Part shown: positions 15,950 through 25,369 of the stretch, piece after piece
How the letters are laid out: every line of letters starts with the position of its first letter
Numbering within the stretch: position 1 is the stretch's first letter
DNA from: Polynucleobacter bastaniensis
Lineage (GTDB): Bacteria; Pseudomonadota; Gammaproteobacteria; Burkholderiales; Burkholderiaceae
Direction: 5' to 3'
NCBI RefSeq assembly: GCF_018882205.1
Contig: NZ_JACVOU010000004.1
Location: 124,001-188,000 of the forward strand
DNA length: 64,000 bases
Position numbers and translations under genes: made by a program
Notes under the pieces: model-generated
What the model saw: only the letters and a program-made list of their open reading frames with translations
Told to the model about the DNA's origin: nothing
The model's database searches: none

Positions 15950-17788
15950 ATGCGCACTAACAATCAAAAATCTACAAAAGCGGTAGGCAATTTGAGCTTG
16001 GTTTCTAGCCAAGCTCAGGATCCTGAGCAGGTAGCACAGACCCAAGACTTGTTTGAGCAAGGCATTATTTATCATCGAACTGGTAAGCTCAAAGAGGCTC
16101 AAGATTTATATGAGCAAACATTATTGGCCCAACCTGATCACGTAGATGCGATGCATTTGCTGGGATTGATTGCTTATGAAACGGCTAATTTTGATCTTGC
16201 CGAACATTTGATGCAAGGGGCGATTACGCTCAATCCCTATAACTCTTCTTATCATTCGAATTTAGGGAATGTCTTAAAAGCAAAGCAAAAATACGATGCT
16301 GCTATTGTTAGTTACGATAGCGCAATTCAATTAACGCCAAACTCTACCTACACTTACTACAACCGTGGTAATACCCTGCATATTCAGAAGAGACTAGAGG
16401 ATGCGGTAGCCAGTTTTGACCAAGCGATTGCTATTTCCACTGATTTTGCAGAGGCCTACAACAATCGTGGCAATGCTTTAAAAGATCTCAAGAAATTTGA
16501 TCACGCAATTGCAAGCTATATCGCAGCCATTCAGATCAAACCGGAATATGCCGAAGCCTATAACAATCTTGGTAATGCTTTAAAAGATATCAAAAAATTT
16601 GATGAAGCGATTGGAAGTTACTCCACAGCTATACAAATCAAACCAGACTATGCCGAGGCCTATAACAATCTTGGTAATGCTTTAAAAGAGCAAAGACAAA
16701 TCGATAAAGCAATCCAGAGCTATAGTCGGGCCATTGACTTAAAGCCGGATTGTTTCGAGGCATTTAATAATCGGGGTAATGGCTTAAAAGAATTAAAGCA
16801 ATTAAGTGGCGCTATTGCAAGCTATGACAAAGCTATTGAAATCAACCCTAATTTTGCTGAAGCCTATTGGAACAAGAGTTTAGCGTTATTGCTCGGCGGT
16901 GATTACATTAATGGTTGGAAATTTTACGAGTGGCGTTGGCAAAGGGATGTATTTGTTCCGCTTAAAAGAGATTTCCCTCAACCGTTATGGCTTGGCACTC
17001 CCTCTTTATTAAATAAGTCGATCTTATTGTATGGAGAGCAAGGTTTAGGAGATACGATTCAGTTCATTCGTTATGCCAAGTTGGTTTCTGATTTGGGCGC
17101 AAATGTGATTGTAGAAGTACAAAAGCCACTAATTACCTTGCTGGCAGATTTGGATGGTATTGCATTAGCTACTTACAAAGGTGAAAAACTTCCTGAGTTT
17201 GATTTCCAGTGCCCCCTCATGAGTCTGCCATTTGCATTTAAAACTACTGTCGATACAATCCCCACGCGCAATCCTTATCTCTTTGGCGACATTGCTAAAA
17301 TTGCGTTTTGGGAAGCCAAGTTGGGACCTAAAATTAAGCCGCGTGTAGGGCTAGCTTGGAGTGGTAACCGTAGTCATAAAAATGACCATAATCGCAGCAT
17401 CTCTTTAAAACAGTTATTGTTATATCTGCCAGATAATTGCCAATACATTAGCCTGCAAAAAGGCGCTACTTTCGATGATGGCAGAACACTACAGGCTAAT
17501 CCCCAAGTTTTGAACTTTGCCGATGATTTGCACGACTTTAGCGATACCGCTGCTTTGACTGAACTTTTAGATTGCGTGGTCACTGTAGATACCAGTGTGG
17601 CGCACCTTGCAGCTGCTTTGGGTAGAAAAACTTGGATCCTTCTCCCTAACGATCCGGATTGGCGTTGGCTGCTGAATCGAGAAGATAGCCCTTGGTATCC
17701 AACGGTCAAGCTGTATAGACAGCCGGTTCCTGGCGATTGGTTTACCGTGTTTACTAGAGTCCGAGAAGATTTATTGACTTTAAAGTGA
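15950..17788 (+). CDS. TPR protein with C-terminal GT-B glycosyltransferase-like domain
   Basis: A 612-residue soluble protein. Residues about 30-310 form eight or so TPR units with the FAEAYNNRGNALKDLKKFD pattern. The C-terminal half (about 330-612) resembles the ADP-heptose/GT9-like domain that often follows TPRs: GEQGLGDTIQFIRYA, RVGLAWSGN and DTSVAHLAAALGRKTWIL. Proteins of this type often lie in flagellar loci and may glycosylate flagellin; substrate and target are not visible. TPR units near 16540-16690 are nearly identical at DNA level (102-bp period). It lies just upstream of the flgB promoter region. Confidence 0.85.
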   Translation: MRTNNQKSTKAVGNLSLVSSQAQDPEQVAQTQDLFEQGIIYHRTGKLKEAQDLYEQTLLAQPDHVDAMHLLGLIAYETANFDLAEHLMQGAITLNPYNSSYHSNLGNVLKAKQKYDAAIVSYDSAIQLTPNSTYTYYNRGNTLHIQKRLEDAVASFDQAIAISTDFAEAYNNRGNALKDLKKFDHAIASYIAAIQIKPEYAEAYNNLGNALKDIKKFDEAIGSYSTAIQIKPDYAEAYNNLGNALKEQRQIDKAIQSYSRAIDLKPDCFEAFNNRGNGLKELKQLSGAIASYDKAIEINPNFAEAYWNKSLALLLGGDYINGWKFYEWRWQRDVFVPLKRDFPQPLWLGTPSLLNKSILLYGEQGLGDTIQFIRYAKLVSDLGANVIVEVQKPLITLLADLDGIALATYKGEKLPEFDFQCPLMSLPFAFKTTVDTIPTRNPYLFGDIAKIAFWEAKLGPKIKPRVGLAWSGNRSHKNDHNRSISLKQLLLYLPDNCQYISLQKGATFDDGRTLQANPQVLNFADDLHDFSDTAALTELLDCVVTVDTSVAHLAAALGRKTWILLPNDPDWRWLLNREDSPWYPTVKLYRQPVPGDWFTVFTRVREDLLTLK

Positions 17789-18095
17789 GTGGCTACTAAC
17801 TAAGTCATGGCTCAGCATGGATTGAGCACGCTCTACAGTCTTAAAAAACATCTAGTGGCAACTCGCAGGGCAGGGATTACCTACTGCACTGCATCAATAC
17901 CGGCAAAAATTGCCTCTATCTTTCCTAACTAAGTATTTTTGATCAAAAAATAGTCTTTTGGGATCAATAGAGCGATAAGTGAACCCCGCGCATTTCAAAT
18001 TCCTAGCAATACTCTAAAACTGGCACGCTCTTTGCATATCAATTACTGAGGATTTTCCCCTCAGGTATGTCATTCCCAATTAGGGAGGAGCAGAA
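17789..18095. other. 307-bp intergenic region upstream of flgB
   Basis: No gene is seen here. The right half holds the sigma-54 promoter (18021-18036) and a strong ribosome site (AGGGAGGAG, 18083-18091). The left half is unremarkable; I see no convincing terminator for the preceding gene. Confidence 0.7.
18021..18036 (+). promoter_or_regulatory. Sigma-54 promoter of the flgB operon
   Basis: TGGCACG-CTCT-TTGCA matches the RpoN consensus TGGCACG-N4-TTGCW completely, with GG and GC ten bases apart. Transcription should start near 18047, giving a leader of about 50 bases before the flgB ATG. This fits control by the FleSR/FlrBC-type two-component system at the left end. Confidence 0.92.
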
Positions 18096-18512
18096 ATGAA
18101 TGCAGTGCCGCAATACGATCCATTAAGTTTTGGCGAAGCCGCGCTAAAGTTGCGCACCTTTCGCCAGCAAATCTTGGGTAATAACTTAGCAAACTCAGAT
18201 ACCCCTGGCTTTAAAGCTAGGGATATTCGTTTTGCTGACGTATTGAAGGCTCAGATGGAAGGCAAATCACCGTCAATGGACGTATCTATGGTGAGAACAC
18301 ATGCTGGACATATTGAAGGAATAATTACAAAAGAAGACCCACGTTTACTGTATCGCGTGCCAAATCAGCCATCTAAAGATGGCAACACTGTCGATGGTGA
18401 CGTTGAGCTTAGCGAATTTACCAAAAACTCAGTATTGACTGAGTCAGCATTAAGTCTATTAAGTGGTACATTGCGCTCGCGGATGTCTGCTATTACTGGT
18501 CAAGCATCATGA
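18096..18512 (+). CDS. flgB: Flagellar proximal rod protein FlgB
   Basis: A 138-residue rod protein; the N-terminal flagellar rod motif is LGNNLANSDTPGFKARDI. First gene of the sigma-54-controlled flg operon, with a strong GGGAGGAG ribosome site. Its stop overlaps the flgC start. Confidence 0.97.
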   Translation: MNAVPQYDPLSFGEAALKLRTFRQQILGNNLANSDTPGFKARDIRFADVLKAQMEGKSPSMDVSMVRTHAGHIEGIITKEDPRLLYRVPNQPSKDGNTVDGDVELSEFTKNSVLTESALSLLSGTLRSRMSAITGQAS

Positions 18513-18913
18513 GTTTATTAGCCACCTTTAATATTGGTTCCTCTGCATTGACGGCGCAAGCAATGCGCCTCAATACAACTGCATCCAATATTGCCAACGC
18601 GGAGAGTATGTCTGGTCCAGATGGACGCCCTTACCGCGCACGGCAGGTGGAATTTAATGCGATTACCAGCCCGAATTCACCGGGTGCGGGTGTTGCTGTT
18701 AGCAAAATTATTGAAAGTGATGCCCCGCTACGAATGGAATATCGTCCAGGCCATCCCAAGGCTAATGGTGCTGGCTATGTAGAGATGCCTAACGTCAATC
18801 CGGTTGAAGAGATGGTCAATATGATTTCAGCATCTCGTTCCTACCAAATGAATATTGAAGCAATGAATGTTACGCGTCAGTTGATGTTAAAGACCTTAGA
18901 TTTAGGTCGCTAG
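18509..18913 (+). CDS. flgC: Flagellar proximal rod protein FlgC
   Basis: A 134-residue protein with the rod signature TTASNIANAESMSG at the N-terminus and the C-terminal domain NPVEEMVNMISASRSYQMNIEAMN. The ATG overlaps the flgB stop (ATGA). Forms the proximal rod with FlgB and FlgF. Confidence 0.97.
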   Translation: MSLLATFNIGSSALTAQAMRLNTTASNIANAESMSGPDGRPYRARQVEFNAITSPNSPGAGVAVSKIIESDAPLRMEYRPGHPKANGAGYVEMPNVNPVEEMVNMISASRSYQMNIEAMNVTRQLMLKTLDLGR

Positions 18914-18947
18914 AATTTTTTGAAATAAATAAAGAGCTGAGGAAGAT

Positions 18948-19640
18948 ATGACAACAACTGGTCCAATGAGCAATATTCCTGTCTACGATCCAAACGTAGT
19001 AGCAAGTGCTGCTACTAGTTCGTCTGATGGGACTTCTGCGGCAGATCAAACTCAGAACTTTTTAAAGTTATTGATAGCGCAAATCAAAAATCAAGATCCA
19101 ATGGCGCCGATGGATGCTTCAACCATGACGGCGCAAATGTCTCAGCTCAATATGGTGACGAGCATGAGCAATATGAATACTTCTATGACAGCCATGCTCA
19201 ATCAAATGCAAAGCGTGAACTTTATGAATCAGGCTGCACTCATTGGCCATAGCCCAGTTGTAGCAGGAAATGGCATTGCCTTTGATGGGGTAAGCGAAGT
19301 CATTTTGGGAGCTAATTCAGCAAATCCTTTGACTTCTGTAATGGCAACTATTACAGATGCTAGTGGAAACGTAATTAATAGCACTAGCCTTGGAAACATA
19401 GTTGCAGGAATGAAAAATTTTGCATGGGATGGTGTGGACGCAGATGGTAACCGAGTTGCCGCAGGAAGCTACAGCATCAGTATTAGTGGTACCAATGCTG
19501 CGGGAGCAACAGAGTCTCCAACAGTATATGTAGCATCACCTGTAGCAGCTGTCAGCAAGGGCACTAATGGCGACTCACTACTCACTTTAGTCGATGGAAG
19601 ACAGATAAACGCATCAACAGTCCAGCAGTGGATCAGTTAA
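18948..19640 (+). CDS. flgD: Hook cap/scaffold protein FlgD
   Basis: A 230-residue protein containing the conserved N-terminal motif FLKLLIAQIKNQDPMAPMD followed by a FlnD/FlgD Ig-like region (NFAWDGVDADGNRVAAGSY). FlgD caps the growing hook and is lost when the hook is complete. Ribosome site GAGGAAG precedes the ATG. Confidence 0.97.
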   Translation: MTTTGPMSNIPVYDPNVVASAATSSSDGTSAADQTQNFLKLLIAQIKNQDPMAPMDASTMTAQMSQLNMVTSMSNMNTSMTAMLNQMQSVNFMNQAALIGHSPVVAGNGIAFDGVSEVILGANSANPLTSVMATITDASGNVINSTSLGNIVAGMKNFAWDGVDADGNRVAAGSYSISISGTNAAGATESPTVYVASPVAAVSKGTNGDSLLTLVDGRQINASTVQQWIS

Positions 19641-19672
19641 CTCAATTAAAAAATTAAGCTAGGGAGCAAAAA

Positions 19673-21478
19673 ATGGGATATGGAATCGGATTAGCAGGTT
19701 TAAACTCAACAGCACAAGCTATTGACGTGGTTAGTAATGACATCGCAAACGCACAAACTGTCGGATTTAAATCCGCACAGTTTGTCTTTGCTGATATGTA
19801 TTTCCAGGCAAATGATGCTCAGGCAAAAGATCGTGTAGGCATGGGATCTCAGCAACAGGCTATCAGAAGAAACCAGTCCTATGGAACGCTGCAAACCACA
19901 CAAAATCCACTGGACTTAGCAATTACTGGTCCAGGTATGTTTATGCTGGCCAAAAATGTGGTGGGAACGGTTCCAACTGAGAGTCCAAGTAAGTTTGAAT
20001 ATACCCGTAACGGTCAATTTGGAACGGATAGCCAAAACCGAATCGTCAATCAAAGCGGCTTATTGTTAGTAGGTTATCCAGCAGATACCGGCGGTAATAT
20101 CATCGCTGGAGCTAAATCAACTATGGTATTGGATCCAGCCCCCTTACCATCACAGCCGACGATCAATTCAAAATTAGATCTGAACTTGGATACAAGAAAT
20201 CCTGCAATGGATATTCGCTTTGATCCAACTAATAGCACCACTTACAGCCAAGCAACATCCCAAACAATTTATGACCAAAATGGTAATGGTCATATCTTAA
20301 GTTTGTACTATAAACGGGTCTCTTCTCAACCTTTAACGTTGAAACTTCTAAATAGTGGTGCTTACGAGTACAACCCAACACAACCCCTTCCGACGCAAAT
20401 TGATGCAACAAAATATGACCTCGATAACATGAGGCCATTAAATGAGCAGGTAGGAACTATTGCCAGCACTTATAAAGGTGAAGATAGCAAATATAAGGTG
20501 GCTTCTGTCACAGCAGGCGGTGCAACTTATGTCAAGAAAACGCTCATAACAGCTGGGACTGAAAATACGGAAAAAGTAAGTATTGTTGGAGCGCAAAAAA
20601 CTTTGACTGGTGGTGTATTAAATGCTGAGGGCTCTACCTATGACTTAAGGTTAGCTGACGGCACTCATATTCCAATCAAGCAAACTGTAGCTTATGCCGC
20701 AGCTTCTGGTGGTAGTGCAGAAGTTTTAGCTCAATTTACAGCAACAACCGATCGCTTTGAGGTCTATGCAACCATTGATGGAAATAAAGTGGGTCATAAT
20801 CCAGCCTCCACTAGAGATGGCGATGTTGCCTTTAAAAAAGCGAGTGATAATTCTATTAATACTCAGCAAATGTCAATTGGAACTATGGCATTTTTAGGGG
20901 GTCAAAACATTGATACCCTCTCTAAAGGGGCTGATGGAAATCCTGCTAATTTTGCAGCAACCAATTTTAGTATTAACGCTTTAAGTGCCTCTCCACAGGA
21001 TGCATATGGCCGTACCAATCAGAACGGTATTATGCAATTTACTATTACGAGCAACAGCTCGACAGCTTTAACTGCACCGACCCAAACGTATGCAAATTCC
21101 CAAGATGGCCATACCGTATCAAATCTGTCAGCCTATTCAATTGACGGTTCTGGTAAGTTAATAGCAACTTATGACAATGGTGTACAAGCTGTGAAGGGTC
21201 AGCTCATTTTGGCGCAATTTAAAAACCTAGATGGTTTAATGCCAAATGGTAGTAATACCTTTGCAGCCACAGCTGCATCAGGAGATCCGATTTTGAGTGC
21301 TCCTGGCACTGGTCTATTAGGCCAAGTACGTTCAAAATCATTAGAAGCTTCAAACGTGGACTTGACTGCAGAATTAGTTAATTTGATGGTATTGCAAAGA
21401 CAATACTCCGCTACGTCGCAGGCACTAAAACTTCAAGCGGCGACCATTGTTGATGATGCTATCAATATGAGCCGATAA
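19673..21478 (+). CDS. flgE: Flagellar hook protein FlgE
   Basis: The 601-residue main hook subunit. The N-terminal signature MGYGIGLAGLNSTAQAIDV...SNDIANAQTVGFKS and C-terminal EASNVDLTAELVNLMVLQRQ are both present. It is longer than the ~400-residue enterobacterial FlgE; the extra length lies in the exposed central domains (about 150-450). Ribosome site AGGGAG. Confidence 0.97.
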   Translation: MGYGIGLAGLNSTAQAIDVVSNDIANAQTVGFKSAQFVFADMYFQANDAQAKDRVGMGSQQQAIRRNQSYGTLQTTQNPLDLAITGPGMFMLAKNVVGTVPTESPSKFEYTRNGQFGTDSQNRIVNQSGLLLVGYPADTGGNIIAGAKSTMVLDPAPLPSQPTINSKLDLNLDTRNPAMDIRFDPTNSTTYSQATSQTIYDQNGNGHILSLYYKRVSSQPLTLKLLNSGAYEYNPTQPLPTQIDATKYDLDNMRPLNEQVGTIASTYKGEDSKYKVASVTAGGATYVKKTLITAGTENTEKVSIVGAQKTLTGGVLNAEGSTYDLRLADGTHIPIKQTVAYAAASGGSAEVLAQFTATTDRFEVYATIDGNKVGHNPASTRDGDVAFKKASDNSINTQQMSIGTMAFLGGQNIDTLSKGADGNPANFAATNFSINALSASPQDAYGRTNQNGIMQFTITSNSSTALTAPTQTYANSQDGHTVSNLSAYSIDGSGKLIATYDNGVQAVKGQLILAQFKNLDGLMPNGSNTFAATAASGDPILSAPGTGLLGQVRSKSLEASNVDLTAELVNLMVLQRQYSATSQALKLQAATIVDDAINMSR

Positions 21479-21495
21479 GCAGTAAGCACTAATCT

Positions 21496-22257
21496 ATGAT
21501 TAACCGATACGCTTACACTTCAATGACAGGGGCAACAGCCGCAACGCAACAGTTGGCTGTTACCTCTAACAATCTGGCGAATGGTTTGACGCCAGGTTTC
21601 AGAGAAGTCATTAGCGCTTTTCGGGCTGTACCGTTAAAGGGTGATGGTGAGCCCTTTACCGGTAATGGTGCAGATACCAGAGTATTTACAGTTGAAACTA
21701 CGCCAGCAAGTAACTTTACCGGCGGACAAATACAAACAACCTCCAATCCTTTAGATGTCGCAATTAAAGGAGATGGTTTTTTTGCAGTACGTCGTCCAGA
21801 TGGAAAAGAGGCATATACCCGCGCTGGTAAGTTCATGGTTAATGATCAAGGAATTTTGAGTGTTGGTAAGGAAATACCGGTAGTAGGTGAGGGTGGAAGT
21901 ATTACCATACCAACTGGATCAACACTGCAAATCGCAGAAGATGGTTCTGTTTACACTCAAATGCCAGGAACCCAGTACCTTAATCAAGTTGGCAAATTAA
22001 AGCTAGTCAATCCTAATACTAATAATTTGGTACGTGGAGAAGATGGATTATTTGATCTGCCAGGTGAACAGGCGGCCTCTGATCAACGCGTTAAGGTAGT
22101 GCAAGGCGCTTTTGAATTGAGTAACGTGAATCCGACGATGGCAATGGTACAGATGATCACTCAAAATCGACTATTTGATTTAAATACTCGATCAATTACC
22201 TTAGCTGATCAAAACTCTAGATCAGCAACAACACTATTATCACTATCACGTAGCTAA
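21496..22257 (+). CDS. flgF: Flagellar proximal rod protein FlgF
   Basis: A 253-residue rod protein, with QLAVTSNNLANGLTPGF at the start, TSNPLDVAIKGDGFFAV in the middle and SNVNPTMAMVQMITQNRLFD at the end. Sits between flgE and flgG as usual. Confidence 0.96.
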   Translation: MINRYAYTSMTGATAATQQLAVTSNNLANGLTPGFREVISAFRAVPLKGDGEPFTGNGADTRVFTVETTPASNFTGGQIQTTSNPLDVAIKGDGFFAVRRPDGKEAYTRAGKFMVNDQGILSVGKEIPVVGEGGSITIPTGSTLQIAEDGSVYTQMPGTQYLNQVGKLKLVNPNTNNLVRGEDGLFDLPGEQAASDQRVKVVQGAFELSNVNPTMAMVQMITQNRLFDLNTRSITLADQNSRSATTLLSLSRS

Positions 22258-22275
22258 TAGAAAGAAAGATAAAAA

Positions 22276-23061
22276 ATGTTACGTTCACTATGGATTGCTA
22301 AGACGGGCATGGATGCCCAGCAGATGAATTTAGATACGATATCTAATAATCTTGCTAACGCGTCTACTACAGCATTTAAGCGTATCCAGCCATTATTTCA
22401 GGATTTGCTCTACACCACTATCCGCGCATCTGGTTCTGCAGCTAATGCGCAAAACCTGTTACCTACTGGACTTCAGGTTGGATCAGGATCAGCGATTACT
22501 TCGACCGAAAGAAATAATCTACAAGGTACCTTGTACCAAACAGGCAATCAATTAGATATTGCGATTAACGGAAATGGTTTTTTTCAAATTGCGCTTGCCG
22601 ATGGAACAACTGCATATACTCGAAATGGCCAATTTAGCAAAAGTGCTACTGGACAAATTGTGACCTCATCTGGAAATGTCGTTTCACCTGGCCTGACTGT
22701 GCCGATTAATGCTGTCAACATTACGATTAGCTTATCAGGTCAAGTGCAAGCTCTTGATCAGACAGGAGCAGTAACGCAAGTAGGTCAATTATCAATGGCC
22801 AACTTCATCAACCCAGCAGGATTAGTTGCACTTGGTGGCGGTAACTATATCGCTTCACCAGCCTCTGGTAACGCGACCAATGGTCTGCCAGGCCTAAATG
22901 GCATGGGTACGATGAATCAGTACTACATCGAGCAATCCAACGTGAACGTTGCTGAAGAGCTGGTTAATTTAATTGCAGCACAGCGCGCCTATGAAATTAA
23001 TACCAGAGCAGTTACTGCTTCTGATCAAATTTTGCAACGTGTAAGTAATTTGGGTCAATGA
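22276..23061 (+). CDS. flgG: Flagellar distal rod protein FlgG
   Basis: A 261-residue protein starting LRSLWIAKTGMDAQQMNLD, with SNNLANASTTAFKR and, at the C-terminus, QSNVNVAEELVNLIAAQRAY, the standard FlgG landmarks. Forms the distal rod. Its stop overlaps the flgH start (ATGA). Confidence 0.98.
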   Translation: MLRSLWIAKTGMDAQQMNLDTISNNLANASTTAFKRIQPLFQDLLYTTIRASGSAANAQNLLPTGLQVGSGSAITSTERNNLQGTLYQTGNQLDIAINGNGFFQIALADGTTAYTRNGQFSKSATGQIVTSSGNVVSPGLTVPINAVNITISLSGQVQALDQTGAVTQVGQLSMANFINPAGLVALGGGNYIASPASGNATNGLPGLNGMGTMNQYYIEQSNVNVAEELVNLIAAQRAYEINTRAVTASDQILQRVSNLGQ

Positions 23062-23783
23062 TGATTGATCAGCTAAGACTTTTCCGTTTAGGTTTAATAA
23101 GCGCAATGAGCGTCATCCTGTTGGCTGCTTGCGCTAGTGCTGACCGTCCTTCATTATTGTCTACTCCAACGACTGCCAGACCACGTCCTATTCAGGAAAC
23201 GTCTGCGAATATGGGTAGCTTATATCCAGCTAATTCAGGTGGGCCATATATTAATGCGGTGAGTCATAGGCCGCTGTTTGAAGATCGCCGCGCTAGAAAC
23301 GTTGGCGATACTCTAACTGTCCTGCTCAATGAAACAACCAGTGCTGCGAAAAACTCTGGCATGGCAGCAGCTCGCAAAGCAAACGGCACATCCACTTTTG
23401 GTAACAATAGCCCAACATTCAATGGAGCAATGTTTAGCCTTGCGAACGCAGCCAATTTTTCAGGCACGGGAGATATTAAAAGTGAGGGTTCGGGCTCGAG
23501 TGCTGCAAGTAATACCTTTGCGGGAACAATTACAGTCACCGTTGTGGAAATTCTGTCCAACGGTAATTTAGTGGTTGCCGGTGAAAAGCAAGTCGCTGTT
23601 AGTAACGAAGAAGAAATTATTCGCTTTGGCGGTATTGTTAATCCGAACACATTGGTCTTTAATCAGGTCTCATCACAGCAAGTTGCGGATGCTCGTATTG
23701 AGTATCGAGGTCGCGGAGCGACGGATGATACTCAAGGAACTGGATGGTTTACACGTTTGATGCTAAAGCTGGCGCCATTCTGA
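23058..23783 (+). CDS. flgH: Flagellar L-ring lipoprotein FlgH
   Basis: A 241-residue outer-membrane lipoprotein with lipobox LLAAC at about residues 22-26. The FlgH core follows (RARNVGDTLTVLLNETTSA, then VAGEKQVAVSNEEEIIRFGG and ADARIEYRGRG). Forms the L ring around the rod. Its stop overlaps the flgI ATG. Confidence 0.97.
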   Translation: MMIDQLRLFRLGLISAMSVILLAACASADRPSLLSTPTTARPRPIQETSANMGSLYPANSGGPYINAVSHRPLFEDRRARNVGDTLTVLLNETTSAAKNSGMAAARKANGTSTFGNNSPTFNGAMFSLANAANFSGTGDIKSEGSGSSAASNTFAGTITVTVVEILSNGNLVVAGEKQVAVSNEEEIIRFGGIVNPNTLVFNQVSSQQVADARIEYRGRGATDDTQGTGWFTRLMLKLAPF

Positions 23784-24913
23784 TGAAGAACAACTATTTT
23801 TTCTCCTTGTGCACTAAAGGCTTACTGGTTTTAGTAAGCCTAAGCTGTTTTAGTAGCATCTGCTTTGCTGATCGTATTAAGGATATAGCAGATACTGCAG
23901 GGCAAAGATCAAACCAGCTTGTGGGTTATGGCTTAGTTGTGGGTTTAGATGGTACGGGTGACCAAACAACTCAGACTCCATTTACTTTGCAAAGTGTGTT
24001 GCAAATGATTGGGGTATTAGGCGTTACTTTGCCATCCACCGGTAATCAAACACAGTTGCGTAATACAGCAGCAGTGATGGTGACTGCCGAATTCCCAGCG
24101 CTTTCTAGGCCTGGTCAGCAGATAGACGTGACTGTTTCCTCCCTAGGAAATTCAACCAGCCTAAAGGGCGGTACTTTGGTGATGACGCCGCTTAAAGCTG
24201 CTGATGGTCAAGTGTATGCGCAAGCTCAAGGAAACGTCGTTATTGGAGGTTCACGAGCTGCAACGGGCGGCGCTGCAACTTCTGTTAACCATTTATCTGC
24301 AGGCAGAATACCTTCAGGAGGTATTGTCGAAAGAGCTGTCCCAGCTCTGCTGGTAGACGAGTTCGTGCAATTGGATTTACGTCAGGCTGATTTTTCTCTA
24401 ATGCAAAGAACAGCAGAGACCATTGGCCGTCGTTTTGGTATTGGAACAGCATTACCAATTGATGCTAGATCACTGAATGTACGTGTCCCGACTGAGCCTT
24501 TAAAAAGAACTGCATTTATGGCAGCGTTGCAAGATTTGGACGTACCAATGGGTAGTCAACCAGCAAGGGTAATATTGAATTCTCGTACAGGCTCGGTGGT
24601 AATGAACCAAGCGGTGAGGCTTTCCCCTTCAGCTGTAGCGCACGGTAATTTAACGATCAAAATTCAGCAATCCCCCACGGTGAGTCAGCCATTACCGTTT
24701 AGTCGAGGACAGACCACTACCGCCACAGAAGATACTGCAACTATTACTGATAGCGGTAAGGAAAATAGCCTAATCGCTGTGCCCGGCGGAGCTTCTTTGG
24801 ATCAAGTGGTTAAGGCACTCAATATGATGGGCGCTACCCCACAGGACCTTATTTCTATTTTGCAATCCCTGAGAGCTGCCGGTGCCTTGCGCGCAGAATT
24901 AGAGGTCATTTAA
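23783..24913 (+). CDS. flgI: Flagellar P-ring protein FlgI
   Basis: FlgI forms the periplasmic P ring. I use ATG 23783 (overlapping the flgH TGA) because it gives a proper signal peptide (YFFSLCTKGLLVLVSLSCF...CFA|DRIKDIA); the open frame extends further upstream only inside flgH. The 376-residue protein has the standard SNQLVGYGLVVGLDGTGDQT near the mature N-terminus and ends AAGALRAELEVI. Confidence 0.97.
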   Translation: MKNNYFFSLCTKGLLVLVSLSCFSSICFADRIKDIADTAGQRSNQLVGYGLVVGLDGTGDQTTQTPFTLQSVLQMIGVLGVTLPSTGNQTQLRNTAAVMVTAEFPALSRPGQQIDVTVSSLGNSTSLKGGTLVMTPLKAADGQVYAQAQGNVVIGGSRAATGGAATSVNHLSAGRIPSGGIVERAVPALLVDEFVQLDLRQADFSLMQRTAETIGRRFGIGTALPIDARSLNVRVPTEPLKRTAFMAALQDLDVPMGSQPARVILNSRTGSVVMNQAVRLSPSAVAHGNLTIKIQQSPTVSQPLPFSRGQTTTATEDTATITDSGKENSLIAVPGGASLDQVVKALNMMGATPQDLISILQSLRAAGALRAELEVI

Positions 24914-25365
24914 TGGATGTTAATCAACTAACGCCTTCAATTGATCCTAATAGCGCCAGAATGCTTCAAGGTACTGCTGTTAAAACATCAACTTCTGCAT
25001 CAACTAATGAAGCTAAATTAAAACAGGCTGCACAGGGATTTGAGCGCACTTTATTAAGGCAAATGCTCAGTTCAGCACGTAATACGAATTTAAACGGCAT
25101 GGATGGGCAAAGTAGTACTTCCAAGTCTTATTTAGAAATAATGGATGATCATGTAGCTGACTTGCTCTCACAGGGTCGAGGCGTTGGCTTTGGAAAGCAA
25201 ATTGCTGAACAGCTGATTGCACAGTCCAATGCGGCAAAACTAAGCGGAATTCAAGAAGTAGCCGTAAAACCATTAAATACTCCTCGTTCAGCACCTACTT
25301 CTGCAGAAACTTTGCAGTCGCTGCAAAGACCAAATGGTTTTGAGAGTACTCCGACACTAAGGTAA
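24913..25365 (+). CDS. flgJ: Rod-assembly protein FlgJ, rod-binding domain only
   Basis: A 150-residue protein matching the N-terminal rod-capping domain of FlgJ (KLKQAAQGFERTLLRQMLSS, then YLEIMDDHVADLLSQGRGVG). The C-terminal peptidoglycan hydrolase domain found in enterobacterial and many betaproteobacterial FlgJ is absent; the last 45 residues are low-complexity. Wall opening for the rod must be provided by another enzyme. The ATG overlaps the flgI stop. Confidence 0.93.
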   Translation: MDVNQLTPSIDPNSARMLQGTAVKTSTSASTNEAKLKQAAQGFERTLLRQMLSSARNTNLNGMDGQSSTSKSYLEIMDDHVADLLSQGRGVGFGKQIAEQLIAQSNAAKLSGIQEVAVKPLNTPRSAPTSAETLQSLQRPNGFESTPTLR

Positions 25366-25369
25366 ATAT

